Assembly (NCBI GenBank): GCA_020201485.1
Contig: JAIVGT010000037.1
Span: 1-7,253 of the forward strand
Length of the DNA stretch: 7,253 bases
DNA from: Halobacteriales archaeon
GTDB lineage: Archaea > Thermoplasmatota > SW-10-69-26 > JACQPN01 > JAIVGT01
Direction: 5' to 3'
Shown: positions 1 to 6,431 of the stretch, piece after piece
How the letters are laid out: each line of letters begins with the position of its first letter
How positions within the stretch are numbered: the stretch's first letter is position 1
Made by a program: the position numbers and the translations under genes
The notes under the pieces: model-generated
Seen by the model: the letters and a program-made list of their open reading frames with translations, nothing else
What the model was told of the DNA's origin: nothing
Databases searched by the model: none

Positions 1-1
1 G

Positions 2-1396
2 GTGCCGATCCTTGCCCTGACCTTGGCGGGCTGCATCAGTCAGAGCGCGCCCATCGCGCCTTCGATGCTCCCGTCGGTCGAGGTCCCGCGCCTGCGCTTC
101 GCCCCTGAGGTGGCCTTGCCGCAGGACGGCTTCGGCGCCGAGCCGAGCGTCGCCGTCCTGCCCGACGGCACCGTGTTCGTCGTCTCCACGAGCTTCGGAG
201 AGGACCGGCCCAACATGGTCCAGGGCGCGGGCTGGCTGTGGCGGAGCAAGGATACCGGCGCGACGTGGGATAAGTTGCGAGGGCCCGAGCACAGCGGCCG
301 GCCCGGCCTGTCGTTCTGCTCCTGCGACAGCGACGTGGCGACCAGCCCGGACGGCTGGGTATACTACAGCGACGGCTGGGTCGACGGCCAGTACGTGGGC
401 GCTGGGGGCCTCGGCTACTACGCCTCGGCGGGCAGCTACCTCGTCGAGCGCAGCAGCGACGGCGGGAGCACGTGGACGAGCGCGCCCGTCACGACGCTCG
501 ACGGCACGACCGGCATCGACCGCCAGTGGCTCCTCGCCGGCGCGGACGGCTTCCTCATGCTCGCCTACTCCTGGCAGCGGGCGCCCGTGTACGCGACCGG
601 GCTCGGGGGCGACGCGACCTCGGACGTGGTGCCGCGCGGCAACGCGCTGCGCGCGGTGCTGAGCGCCGACCATGGCGCGACGTGGTCCGCGCCCGTGGAC
701 GTCGTCGCCGCGGAGACGGGCCACTTCCACTTCATCGGGCACCCGCGCCGGATGCCGGACGGCGGCATGGTGCTGCCCTACGCCGACCACGCCTTCCCGG
801 GCAATGCCAGCTCGGTCGCCCTGGCCGTGTCGCGCGACGGCGGGAAGACGTGGCGCAGCCTGCCGGTCGCGCCGGAGCCCGATGGGATCAAGACGTTCTG
901 GCCGGTCCAGGGCGATGTCGACGCCGCGGGGCACATCGTGCTCGCCTGGTCTGCGGTCCATGCGGGGAACCATACGCTGCGCGCCGCAGAGAGTGGGGAC
1001 GGCGGCGCGACGTGGGTCCCGATCCTGGAGCCCATGAACGGAACGCAGCTCTTCCCATGGGTCGCGGCGCGCGACGGCGAGGTGGCCATCGCCTGGTACG
1101 GGAGCGAGGCGACGGGCGAACCGATGGACGCACCGGGACCCTCGGCGTGGCGGGGCGTCGTGGCGTTGCGTCGGGCCCCGGGCGAGCCGTTCGTCCTCGG
1201 CCCGATGCGCGACACGCCGCTCAAGGAGGGCCCGCTCTGCCCCTACGGGGGCAGCTGCCCGAAGGACCGCGAGCTCCTCGACTTCCCCGGGCTTGCCTAC
1301 CTCCCCGACGGCGCGCTGCTGGCGGCGTTCGCCTTCTCCGAGCCCGGCGACGGCCAGCCCCGGGGGCACGTGGCGGTGGCCCGCCTCCTCGGGTGA
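2..1396 (+). CDS. Asp-box (BNR) beta-propeller lipoprotein, paralogue 1, 5'-partial
   Basis: Predicted cell-surface lipoprotein with a sialidase-like propeller; ligand or substrate unknown. Seen: a hydrophobic stretch ending in lipobox LAGC (Cys 11, numbered from the GTG at position 2), then Asp-boxes of the form SxDxGxTW at residues 82-89, 151-158, 221-228, 277-284 and 331-338. A decayed sixth box lies at about 390-397, suggesting six blades. A C-S-C motif lies at 106-108 and a C-x5-C motif at 413-419, just before a DRELLD block shared with both downstream paralogues. The GTG at position 2 is probably an internal valine: the segment aligns with residues 10-20 of paralogue 2, and starting there would leave no positively charged n-region. 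About nine codons therefore seem to lie before the window. No FRIP-type sialidase arginine motif is visible, so sialidase activity is not claimed. Fold confidence is high; function is unknown. Confidence 0.85.
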   Translation: MPILALTLAGCISQSAPIAPSMLPSVEVPRLRFAPEVALPQDGFGAEPSVAVLPDGTVFVVSTSFGEDRPNMVQGAGWLWRSKDTGATWDKLRGPEHSGRPGLSFCSCDSDVATSPDGWVYYSDGWVDGQYVGAGGLGYYASAGSYLVERSSDGGSTWTSAPVTTLDGTTGIDRQWLLAGADGFLMLAYSWQRAPVYATGLGGDATSDVVPRGNALRAVLSADHGATWSAPVDVVAAETGHFHFIGHPRRMPDGGMVLPYADHAFPGNASSVALAVSRDGGKTWRSLPVAPEPDGIKTFWPVQGDVDAAGHIVLAWSAVHAGNHTLRAAESGDGGATWVPILEPMNGTQLFPWVAARDGEVAIAWYGSEATGEPMDAPGPSAWRGVVALRRAPGEPFVLGPMRDTPLKEGPLCPYGGSCPKDRELLDFPGLAYLPDGALLAAFAFSEPGDGQPRGHVAVARLLG

Positions 1397-1408
1397 ACGC
1401 GTCGCGGC

Positions 1409-1431
1409 AATCTACTTGAGCCGGCAGCCGG
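1409..1431 (+). promoter_or_regulatory. Possible weak promoter in the gap before paralogue 2
   Basis: The 45-nt gap between paralogues 1 and 2 contains an AT-richer patch, AATCTACTTGA (1409-1419), in otherwise GC-rich DNA. Its centre lies about 27 nt before the ATG at 1442, the distance expected for an archaeal TATA element driving a leaderless transcript. No Shine-Dalgarno-like GGAGG is seen before this ATG, which fits leaderless initiation. A short inverted repeat CCGGC-A-GCCGG follows at 1421-1431. The match to a TATA consensus is poor, so paralogue 2 may instead be read through from paralogue 1. Confidence 0.25.
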
Positions 1432-1441
1432 ACTACGGGCC

Positions 1442-2851
1442 ATGCGCTTGCTCGCTGCGCTCGGACTGGTCCCGCTGCTCGTCCTCGCCTTGGCCGGCTG
1501 CGTCAGCACGAGCCAGCCGTTGGCCACCTCCAGCCTGTCCGTTCCGCTGCCCGTACTCGGCGTGGACAAGGCGTTGCACGAACAGGGCTTTGCCGGCGAG
1601 CCGAACATCGCGGTCCTCCCCGATGGAACGCTGTTCATCGCCGCCGTGGCCGGCGACGCCGGCGGCCCCAACGCGCAGCAGGGCGGCGCGTGGCTGTGGC
1701 GCAGCAAGGACCAAGGCGCGGCGTGGGACACGCTCCGCCAGCCCGGCCCGCTCCGCGGCGCGACGCCCCTGGGCGGGGGCTTCTGCTCCTGCGACGCGGA
1801 TGTCATCACCAGCCCGGACGGCTGGGTCTACTACACCGATTGGTGGATCGCCGGCTTCTTCGGCCCGGGAAACTTCCTTGTCGAACGCAGCGGCGACGGC
1901 GGCCAGACCTGGGAGAGCAGCCCCATCACGACCGTCGACGCCCTCAACGGCGTGGACCGCCAATGGCTAGTCGCGGGCGAGAACGGCTTCGTCGGCCTGT
2001 TCTACGCTTACTACTACCCTGTGGGGAACACGGTCGTCCCGCTGCTCAACGACCCGCTGATGGGCCGCTCGGATTACCTCATGACCATCAACGCCGTGCT
2101 GAGCACCGACCACGGCGCGAGCTGGTCCCAGCCGGTCACGGTCACACCCCCGCTGCGCATGCACGAGATGCTGCACGGCAAGCCCTTCCTGCTCAGCGAT
2201 GGCACGCTCATGATGCCGTACGGCGACGTCGCGGGCAACTACCTGCGCGACCCGGGCATCGTCACCGTCGCCATCTCGAAGGACCAAGGCAAGACCTGGT
2301 CGCAACGCCGCGTCGCCGAGGTGCCGCAAAGCTTCGAGGCGGTGTGGCCCGTGGAGGGCGCGGCCGACGCCGCGGGCAACGCGTATGTCATCTGGAACGG
2401 CCGCGACGGCCCGACGATGAATGTGTGGGTCAGCCGCAGCAGCGACGACGGCGCGACGTGGGGCGCACCCATCGCCATCCGCAGCGCAGGGCTCAACTTC
2501 CTGCCCTGGGTCACGGCGCGCGGCGATGGCACGCTTGCCGCGGGCTGGTACGGCAGCAATACGACGGGCGACCCGGCGAAGGCGGACAACGATACGCACT
2601 GGCTCGCCTACACCGCGCGCAGCGCCGACCACGGGGCGACGTGGCAGCTCGGCTTGGCGCGCAGCGAGCCGGTCAAGGTCGGCCCGATGTGCGCCCTTGG
2701 CGCAGCGTGCCGCGATGACCGTGAGCTGCTCGACTACGTCAGCTTGGCCTTCGACGGCGGTGGCCGTGTGCACTACGCGTTCGCGGTGAGCAAGGATCTC
2801 GGCAACGACGCGACGACCGCGCTCGTGCACTACGCCGGCCCCGGGGTCTGA
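1442..2851 (+). CDS. Asp-box (BNR) beta-propeller lipoprotein, paralogue 2
   Basis: Complete 469-residue predicted surface lipoprotein. Seen: a textbook lipoprotein signal with a charged start (MR), a leucine/alanine-rich core and lipobox LAGC with the acylated Cys at 20, followed by a short Ser/Thr-rich linker. Six Asp-boxes are recognisable, at 88-95, 150-157, 221-228, 279-286, 333-340 and 394-401, making this the paralogue with the most intact set and supporting a six-bladed propeller. Asp-boxes are structural turns found in sialidases and other propellers and do not by themselves indicate catalysis. Cys 115/117 (C-S-C) and Cys 417/423 (C-x5-C) match paralogue 1 and could form disulfides outside the cell. 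No membrane segment other than the signal is visible. The ATG is chosen because it opens a complete signal peptide. Paralogue 3 begins 3 nt after the stop, implying co-transcription. Automated pipelines would probably call it exo-alpha-sialidase or sialidase family; the ligand is unknown. Confidence 0.9.
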   Translation: MRLLAALGLVPLLVLALAGCVSTSQPLATSSLSVPLPVLGVDKALHEQGFAGEPNIAVLPDGTLFIAAVAGDAGGPNAQQGGAWLWRSKDQGAAWDTLRQPGPLRGATPLGGGFCSCDADVITSPDGWVYYTDWWIAGFFGPGNFLVERSGDGGQTWESSPITTVDALNGVDRQWLVAGENGFVGLFYAYYYPVGNTVVPLLNDPLMGRSDYLMTINAVLSTDHGASWSQPVTVTPPLRMHEMLHGKPFLLSDGTLMMPYGDVAGNYLRDPGIVTVAISKDQGKTWSQRRVAEVPQSFEAVWPVEGAADAAGNAYVIWNGRDGPTMNVWVSRSSDDGATWGAPIAIRSAGLNFLPWVTARGDGTLAAGWYGSNTTGDPAKADNDTHWLAYTARSADHGATWQLGLARSEPVKVGPMCALGAACRDDRELLDYVSLAFDGGGRVHYAFAVSKDLGNDATTALVHYAGPGV

Positions 2852-2854
2852 GCG

Positions 2855-4282
2855 ATGCGCGCCGCGGTCGTGCTGCTCGTTGCGTTGGCCCTGAGCGGTT
2901 GCGTGACCACGAGCCAGCAGGCCTTGGGCCCGTCGAGCCTGGCCGGCGACGCGCTGCGCTTCCTGCCCGCGGTCGCGATGGAGCAGCCCACCGCCGGTGC
3001 GGAGCCGAACGTCGCGGTCCTGCCCGACGGCACGGTGTTCATCACCGCGGTCGCGGGCTCGCAGGAGCGGCCCAACGCGGTCGAAGGCGCGGCCTGGCTG
3101 TGGCGCAGCAATGATCACGGCGCGACGTGGGACACCCTGCGCGCCCCGCAGCGCGACACGCCGCTCGGCTCCCTGCCCATGACGCGCCGGCCCTTCGGCA
3201 GCAGCGATGCGGACGTCGTCGCGAGCAAGGACGGCTGGGTCTACTACACTGACTGGTGGAACTGGGGCGCGCCGGTCGCGGGCACGCCGCGCGCCGGGAA
3301 CTATCTCGTGGAGGCGAGCCACGACGGCGGCGCGACGTGGACGAGCGCGAGCGTCACCACGCTCGACGGGCTCACGGGCAGCGTGGACCGGCAGTGGCTC
3401 CTCGCGGGCGAGGGCGGCTTCGTCGGCCTGTTCTACGCCTACTTCCACCCGGTGCAGAACCAGTTCATCGCGCTCGGCGACCCGTTCGGGCGCGGCCCGG
3501 GCATCATGAGCATCGACGCCGTGTTCAGCACCGACCACGGCGCGACGTGGGGCAGCCCGGTCGTGGTGGCGGAGCCCATCCCCGGACACAGCTACCAGAT
3601 CGCGCATCCCTTCCTGCTGGGCGACGGCACGCTCGCCATGCCCTACGCGGACGTGGGCCCGGGCACCGACTTCTGGGCCAACCCGAGCGAGGTGCGCGTC
3701 ATGCTCAGCGGGAACAACGGCACGAGCTGGTACCCGCGCACCGTGGCCCAGGTGCCGGAAGGCTTCAACAACCTGTGGGCGGTGCAGGGCGCGGGCGATG
3801 CGCACGGCCGCATGCTCGTGGCCTGGGCGAGCCGGACCGGGGCGAACATGACGGTGTGGGCGAGCGAGAGCAGCGACCAGGGCCTGACGTGGAGCGACCC
3901 GCTCGCGCTGCGCAGCGCCGGGCTGAACTTCCTGCCCTGGGTCGCCGGCCGCGCCGACGGGCAGTTCGCCGTGGGCTGGTACGGCAGCGACGCGCAGGGC
4001 GACCCGGAGTCCGCGCCGAAGGACACGGCGTGGTCCAGCTACGTCGCCGAGCGCAAGGCCGAAGGCCAGCCGTGGACCTGGGCGCAGGCGAGCGGCACGC
4101 CCGTGAAGGTCGGCCCGCTCTGCCCGAAGGGCGCGTCGTGCAGCGGCGACCGCGAGCTGCTCGACTACGTCGGCCTGGCGTACGGGCCGGAGGGCGAGCT
4201 GCACCACGCCTTCGCGCGCTCGCGCGAGGTCGGCGGCCTCAAGGCTGGCCAGGTGCACTACGCAGGCGCGCTGGTGCGCTGA
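2855..4282 (+). CDS. Asp-box (BNR) beta-propeller lipoprotein, paralogue 3
   Basis: Complete 475-residue predicted surface lipoprotein, starting 3 nt after the stop of paralogue 2 and probably translated from the same mRNA. Seen: signal peptide with MR start, hydrophobic core and lipobox LSGC (Cys 16). Asp-boxes lie at 85-92, 155-162, 225-232, 285-292 (Asp replaced by Asn, SGNNGTSW) and 339-346; a sixth position, 400-407, has lost the Ser and Asp. The first three boxes are spaced exactly 70 residues apart. It shares long blocks with paralogue 2, such as the DRQWL region near 178-182, the GLNFLPWV region near 356-363 and the DRELLDY block near 432-438, so these two are the closest pair. The C-S-C motif of the other two copies is replaced here by G-S-S (residues 115-117), while C-x5-C (423-429) is kept. 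It lies convergent to the small minus-strand gene. Role beyond a surface propeller is unknown. Confidence 0.9.
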   Translation: MRAAVVLLVALALSGCVTTSQQALGPSSLAGDALRFLPAVAMEQPTAGAEPNVAVLPDGTVFITAVAGSQERPNAVEGAAWLWRSNDHGATWDTLRAPQRDTPLGSLPMTRRPFGSSDADVVASKDGWVYYTDWWNWGAPVAGTPRAGNYLVEASHDGGATWTSASVTTLDGLTGSVDRQWLLAGEGGFVGLFYAYFHPVQNQFIALGDPFGRGPGIMSIDAVFSTDHGATWGSPVVVAEPIPGHSYQIAHPFLLGDGTLAMPYADVGPGTDFWANPSEVRVMLSGNNGTSWYPRTVAQVPEGFNNLWAVQGAGDAHGRMLVAWASRTGANMTVWASESSDQGLTWSDPLALRSAGLNFLPWVAGRADGQFAVGWYGSDAQGDPESAPKDTAWSSYVAERKAEGQPWTWAQASGTPVKVGPLCPKGASCSGDRELLDYVGLAYGPEGELHHAFARSREVGGLKAGQVHYAGALVR

Positions 4283-4290
4283 AGAAAAGG
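4281..4290 (-). terminator. Possible T-tract terminator of the small minus-strand gene
   Basis: Read on the minus strand, CCTTTTCTTC follows directly after the stop codon of the 49-residue gene. Archaeal RNA polymerase commonly terminates at T-rich tracts in the non-template strand without needing a hairpin. The tract is short and interrupted, and it overlaps the stop codon of paralogue 3 on the opposite strand, so the call is tentative. No comparable T tract is seen on the plus strand for paralogue 3. Confidence 0.3.
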
Positions 4291-4296
4291 CTCGTC

Positions 4297-4446
4297 TCAG
4301 GCCGGGCTCGCTCGCGGCGCCGGGGTGCGCCGCATGGCGGGCCGCGCCAGGGCGTGGCCGGTCGCGTCCGCGTGCTCGCGCGCCGCCCACGCGCCGTCGA
4401 GGGTCGCGGGGAAGCTGCGGCCGCAGCTGCAGGTGTTCTCGCTCAT
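4297..4446 (-). CDS. Small C2H2-like zinc-finger protein (49 aa)
   Basis: A 49-residue ORF that is the likely real part of a longer open frame running back over the thermosome gene start. Seen: four potential zinc ligands, Cys 6, Cys 8, His 25 and His 31, as C-S-C-G-R-S-F followed after 16 residues by REH-ADATG-H. The Gly and Phe after the second Cys and the TGH ending resemble small single-finger proteins common in archaea, though C-x-C is tighter than the usual C-x2-C. The tail is Arg/Pro/Ala-rich and basic, compatible with nucleic-acid binding. The start at 4446 is chosen because the finger begins directly after it; the upstream extension is Pro-rich and lacks recognisable features. No Shine-Dalgarno site is evident, so it may be leaderless. 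It is divergent from the thermosome gene and convergent with paralogue 3, so it is its own unit. DNA-binding regulator is a guess; the protein could also be a structural or ribosome-associated finger. Confidence 0.6.
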   Translation of the reverse strand: MSENTCSCGRSFPATLDGAWAAREHADATGHALARPAMRRTPAPRASPA

Positions 4447-4567
4447 GGTGGGCGGGCGAAGCGCGTGCGCCTCTTGAGGGTTTGGTATGGGGTTGGTTGA
4501 AACCGCTGAGACTATTCGGGGCGAGGGCTGCCAAGGCGTGCCACGCTCCACTGGCAAAGCGCGCATT
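4447..4567. other. Divergent intergenic stretch between the zinc-finger and thermosome genes
   Basis: The part of the intergenic region outside the thermosome promoter holds no convincing gene. It must contain the minus-strand promoter of the zinc-finger gene. An AT-richer segment reading ATACCAAA on the minus strand (4487-4480) is the only candidate TATA-like patch, and it lies a little far from that gene's ATG. An imperfect palindrome CCTC-TT-GAGG lies at 4470-4479. Base composition here is visibly less GC-rich than in the flanking genes, as expected of regulatory DNA. Confidence 0.35.
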
Positions 4568-4584
4568 AGCTTCAAATAGAAGCT
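4568..4584 (+). promoter_or_regulatory. Thermosome promoter: TATA-like element inside a perfect inverted repeat
   Basis: AGCTTC-AAATA-GAAGCT is a perfect 6-bp inverted repeat with a 5-nt centre. The AT-rich core TTCAAATAGA (4571-4580) is the best TATA-like sequence upstream of the thermosome gene and lies about 55 nt before its ATG. That would place transcription start near 4600 and give a leader of about 30 nt. A dyad directly over a TATA element is the usual geometry for an archaeal repressor that blocks TBP/TFB. Archaeal heat-shock regulators are known to bind palindromes with short central spacers at chaperone promoters, for example the HSR1 site CTAAC-N5-GTTAG of Archaeoglobus. The half-site sequence here differs. 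Binding by any protein is inferred. Confidence 0.45.
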
Positions 4585-4603
4585 CTGGTGTATCGGCCTC
4601 GTA

Positions 4604-4622
4604 TCCCGGGCATCCGGGAGGT
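4604..4622 (+). promoter_or_regulatory. Thermosome ribosome binding site overlapped by a leader hairpin
   Basis: GGAGGT at 4617-4622 ends 8 nt before the ATG at 4631 and is a strong match to the archaeal anti-Shine-Dalgarno sequence. It is the clearest such site in the window. TCCCGG (4604-4609) can pair perfectly with CCGGGA (4614-4619) around the loop GCAT, which buries the first three bases of the SD. An alternative pairing of GGCCTC (4595-4600) with GAGGTC (4618-4623), one pair being G-U, would bury the rest. This could tune translation, perhaps with temperature, but a short GC-rich stem may also be incidental in GC-rich DNA. Confidence 0.5.
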
Positions 4623-4630
4623 CGACCATC

Positions 4631-6295
4631 ATGCTGGGCAACCAACCCATCATCATCCTCAAGGAAGGCACGCAGCGCGACCGTGGCCGCAGCGCGCAGA
4701 GCAACAACATCATGGCGGCGCGGGCCATCGCCGACGCCGTCCGCAGCACGCTCGGTCCCCGCGGCATGGACAAGATGCTCGTGGACTCGCTCGGCGACGT
4801 CGTCATCACGAACGACGGCGCGACGATCCTGAAGGAGATCGACGTCGAGCACCCCGCGGCCAAGATGGTCATCGAGGTCAGCAAGGCCCAGGACGAGGAA
4901 GTGGGCGACGGCACGACGACCGCCGTCGTCCTGGCCGGCGAGCTGCTGAAGAACGCCGAGGACCTCATCGAGAACGTCCACCCGACGCTCATCGTCAAGG
5001 GCTACCGCATCGCCGCCGATAAGGCGGTGGAGATCCTGAAGTCCATCGCGGTCGAGGTCAACACGAAGAGCGACAAGGACCTGCGCATCATCCCGACGAC
5101 GGCGATGTACAGCAAGAGCGCCTCCACGGACAAGGAGCTGCTCGCCGACATCAGCGTCCGGGCCATCCGCGCCGTGACGGAGACGAAGGACGACGGCGGC
5201 GTCGTCGCGGACATCGACAACATCCAGATCATCAAGAAGCAAGGCGGCAGCATCGCGGACACGCAGCTCATCGAGGGCATCATCGTGGACAAGGAGCGCG
5301 TCCACAGCGCCATGCCCCGCTCGATGAAGAACGGCAAAATCGCCCTGCTGAACCTGGCCCTGGAGGTCAAGAAGCCCGAGGTGGACACGACCATCCAGAT
5401 CACCGACCCGAGCAAGCTCGCCCAGTTCCTCGGCGAGGAGGAGAACATCCTCCGCCGCATGGTGGAGCAGGTGCAGGACAGCGGCGCGACGGTGGTCTTC
5501 ACGCAGAAGGGCATCGACGACCTCGCCCAGCACTTCCTCGCGAAGGCCGGCATCTACGCCGTGCGCCGCGTGAAGAAGAGCGACCTGGACAAGCTGGAGC
5601 GCGCCACGGGCGGCCGCATCGTCAGCAACCTGGACGACCTGGACAAGCAGGACCTGGGCAAGGCCGAGCTCGTCGAGGAGCGCAAGATCGGCGAGGACGC
5701 CATGACGTTCGTCACGGGCTGCCCGAAGCCGACCTCGGTGAGCATCCTCATCCGCGGCGGCACGGAGCACGTCATCGACGAGGTCGAGCGCACTCTCCAC
5801 GACGCGCTCGGCGTGACGAGCACGGTCGTCGAGGACGGCGGCAAGGTGCTCGCCGGCGGCGGCGCGCCCGAGGTGGAGGTGGCGCTGCGCCTGCGCGAGT
5901 GGGCCCCCCAGGTGGGCGGCCGGGAGCAGCTGGCCATCGAGGCCTTCGCCGACGCGCTCGAGGTCATCCCGCGCACGCTGGCGGAGAACGCCGGCCTGGA
6001 CGCCATCAACATCCTGGTGGACCTGCGCGAGGCGCACGGCAAGAAGCAGGTCACGGCCGGCGTGAACGTCTTCACGGGCAAGGTCGAGGACATGAAGAAG
6101 AACCAGGTCCTGGAGCCGCTCAAGGGCAAGGTCCAGGCCATCCGCGGCGCGACCGAGGTCGCGACGATGATCCTGCGCATCGACGACGTCATCGCCAGCA
6201 AGTCCAGCAAGGGCGCGAAGGGCGGCCCGCCGGGCGGCGGCATGCCCCCGGGCATGGGCGGCATGGGCGGCGACATGGGCGGCATGGACTTCTAG
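4631..6295 (+). CDS. thsA: Thermosome subunit (archaeal group II chaperonin)
   Basis: Cytosolic ATP-dependent folding chaperone of the TCP-1/CCT family, forming double rings with a built-in lid. The protein is full length (554 residues; family about 540-560). Seen: N-terminal [11 protein letters not shown], then the TCP-1 signature [12 protein letters not shown] at 38-49, NDGAT at 61-65 and GDGTTT at 92-97, which bind nucleotide and magnesium. The apical/lid part occupies roughly 210-370. The Asp of the LHDAL motif (residue 391) corresponds to the aspartate required for ATP hydrolysis in group II chaperonins. A GGGAPE nucleotide-contact loop is at 409-414, and a Gly/Met/Pro-rich tail runs over the last 25 or so residues, like GGM tails of other chaperonins. 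The ATG is supported by the family-typical N-terminus and a good SD. It is probably monocistronic: divergent upstream gene, own promoter, hairpin downstream. No catalytic residue is missing. Archaea often have two or three paralogues, so the subunit letter (A) is arbitrary. Confidence 0.97.
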   Translation: MLGNQPIIILKEGTQRDRGRSAQSNNIMAARAIADAVRSTLGPRGMDKMLVDSLGDVVITNDGATILKEIDVEHPAAKMVIEVSKAQDEEVGDGTTTAVVLAGELLKNAEDLIENVHPTLIVKGYRIAADKAVEILKSIAVEVNTKSDKDLRIIPTTAMYSKSASTDKELLADISVRAIRAVTETKDDGGVVADIDNIQIIKKQGGSIADTQLIEGIIVDKERVHSAMPRSMKNGKIALLNLALEVKKPEVDTTIQITDPSKLAQFLGEEENILRRMVEQVQDSGATVVFTQKGIDDLAQHFLAKAGIYAVRRVKKSDLDKLERATGGRIVSNLDDLDKQDLGKAELVEERKIGEDAMTFVTGCPKPTSVSILIRGGTEHVIDEVERTLHDALGVTSTVVEDGGKVLAGGGAPEVEVALRLREWAPQVGGREQLAIEAFADALEVIPRTLAENAGLDAINILVDLREAHGKKQVTAGVNVFTGKVEDMKKNQVLEPLKGKVQAIRGATEVATMILRIDDVIASKSSKGAKGGPPGGGMPPGMGGMGGDMGGMDF

Positions 6296-6303
6296 GCCAG
6301 CCC

Positions 6304-6340
6304 GGCGGGCCGCTTGCCCGCCATCGTTCCTTCATTTTCC
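6304..6340 (+). terminator. Hairpin plus T-rich tail after the thermosome gene
   Basis: GGCGGGC (6304-6310) pairs perfectly with GCCCGCC (6316-6322) around the five-base loop CGCTT, starting 8 nt after the thermosome stop. It is followed by the pyrimidine-rich, T-containing tract at 6324-6340, including CATTTTCC. This looks like a bacterial-type intrinsic terminator; in archaea the T tract is the more important part, and here it is broken by C residues. It supports the thermosome gene ending its own transcript. Confidence 0.55.
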
Positions 6341-6431
6341 ACCCCCCCAGCCCCGGCTTTCGGCTCCGGAAACCGTATCGCGAAAGGCCGTGTCCGCAAG
6401 GTTCTTTGCCGCATTCCCGATTCGCCAGCCG
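6341..6431 (+). promoter_or_regulatory. Probable promoter region of the ABC ATPase gene
   Basis: The gap after the thermosome terminator should hold the ABC gene promoter. No strong TATA box is visible. The T-rich patch TTCTTT (6402-6407), centred about 27 nt before the ATG, is positioned for a leaderless transcript, and no GGAGG-like site precedes the ATG. Another AT-richer patch lies at 6370-6385. An in-frame GTG at 6390 could add 14 residues, but these look unlike an ABC N-terminus. Confidence 0.25.

Noticed and set aside
472..1419. Long alternative plus-strand frames within the lipoprotein genes (also 1690-2718, 3256-4500)
   Set aside because: They give Arg/Ala/Pro-rich translations without motifs, overlap Asp-box coding frames completely, and are typical shadow frames of GC-rich genes.
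2..4282. Naming the three lipoproteins as functional sialidases
   Set aside because: Asp-boxes are structural and occur in many propellers. No FRIP-type motif is visible, and I could not place the arginine triad or the Tyr/Glu nucleophile pair.
4561..4584. A CIRCE (HrcA) or eukaryotic-type heat-shock element upstream of the thermosome
   Set aside because: The dyad has a 5-nt centre and different arms from CIRCE (9-nt spacer), and TTC and GAA are separated by five bases instead of the two in heat-shock elements.
1967..6037. A 1356-codon open frame on the minus strand crossing two lipoprotein genes and the thermosome
   Set aside because: It lies antisense to well-supported genes, its translation is dominated by Arg/Ala/His/Val/Leu as expected from GC-rich third positions read in reverse, and it shows no recognisable domain. 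It is a composition artefact.
6390..6431. GTG at 6390 as the start of the ABC ATPase
   Set aside because: It would add VSARFFAAFPIRQP, which does not resemble an ABC ATPase N-terminus. The ATG at 6432 directly precedes the expected first beta strand.
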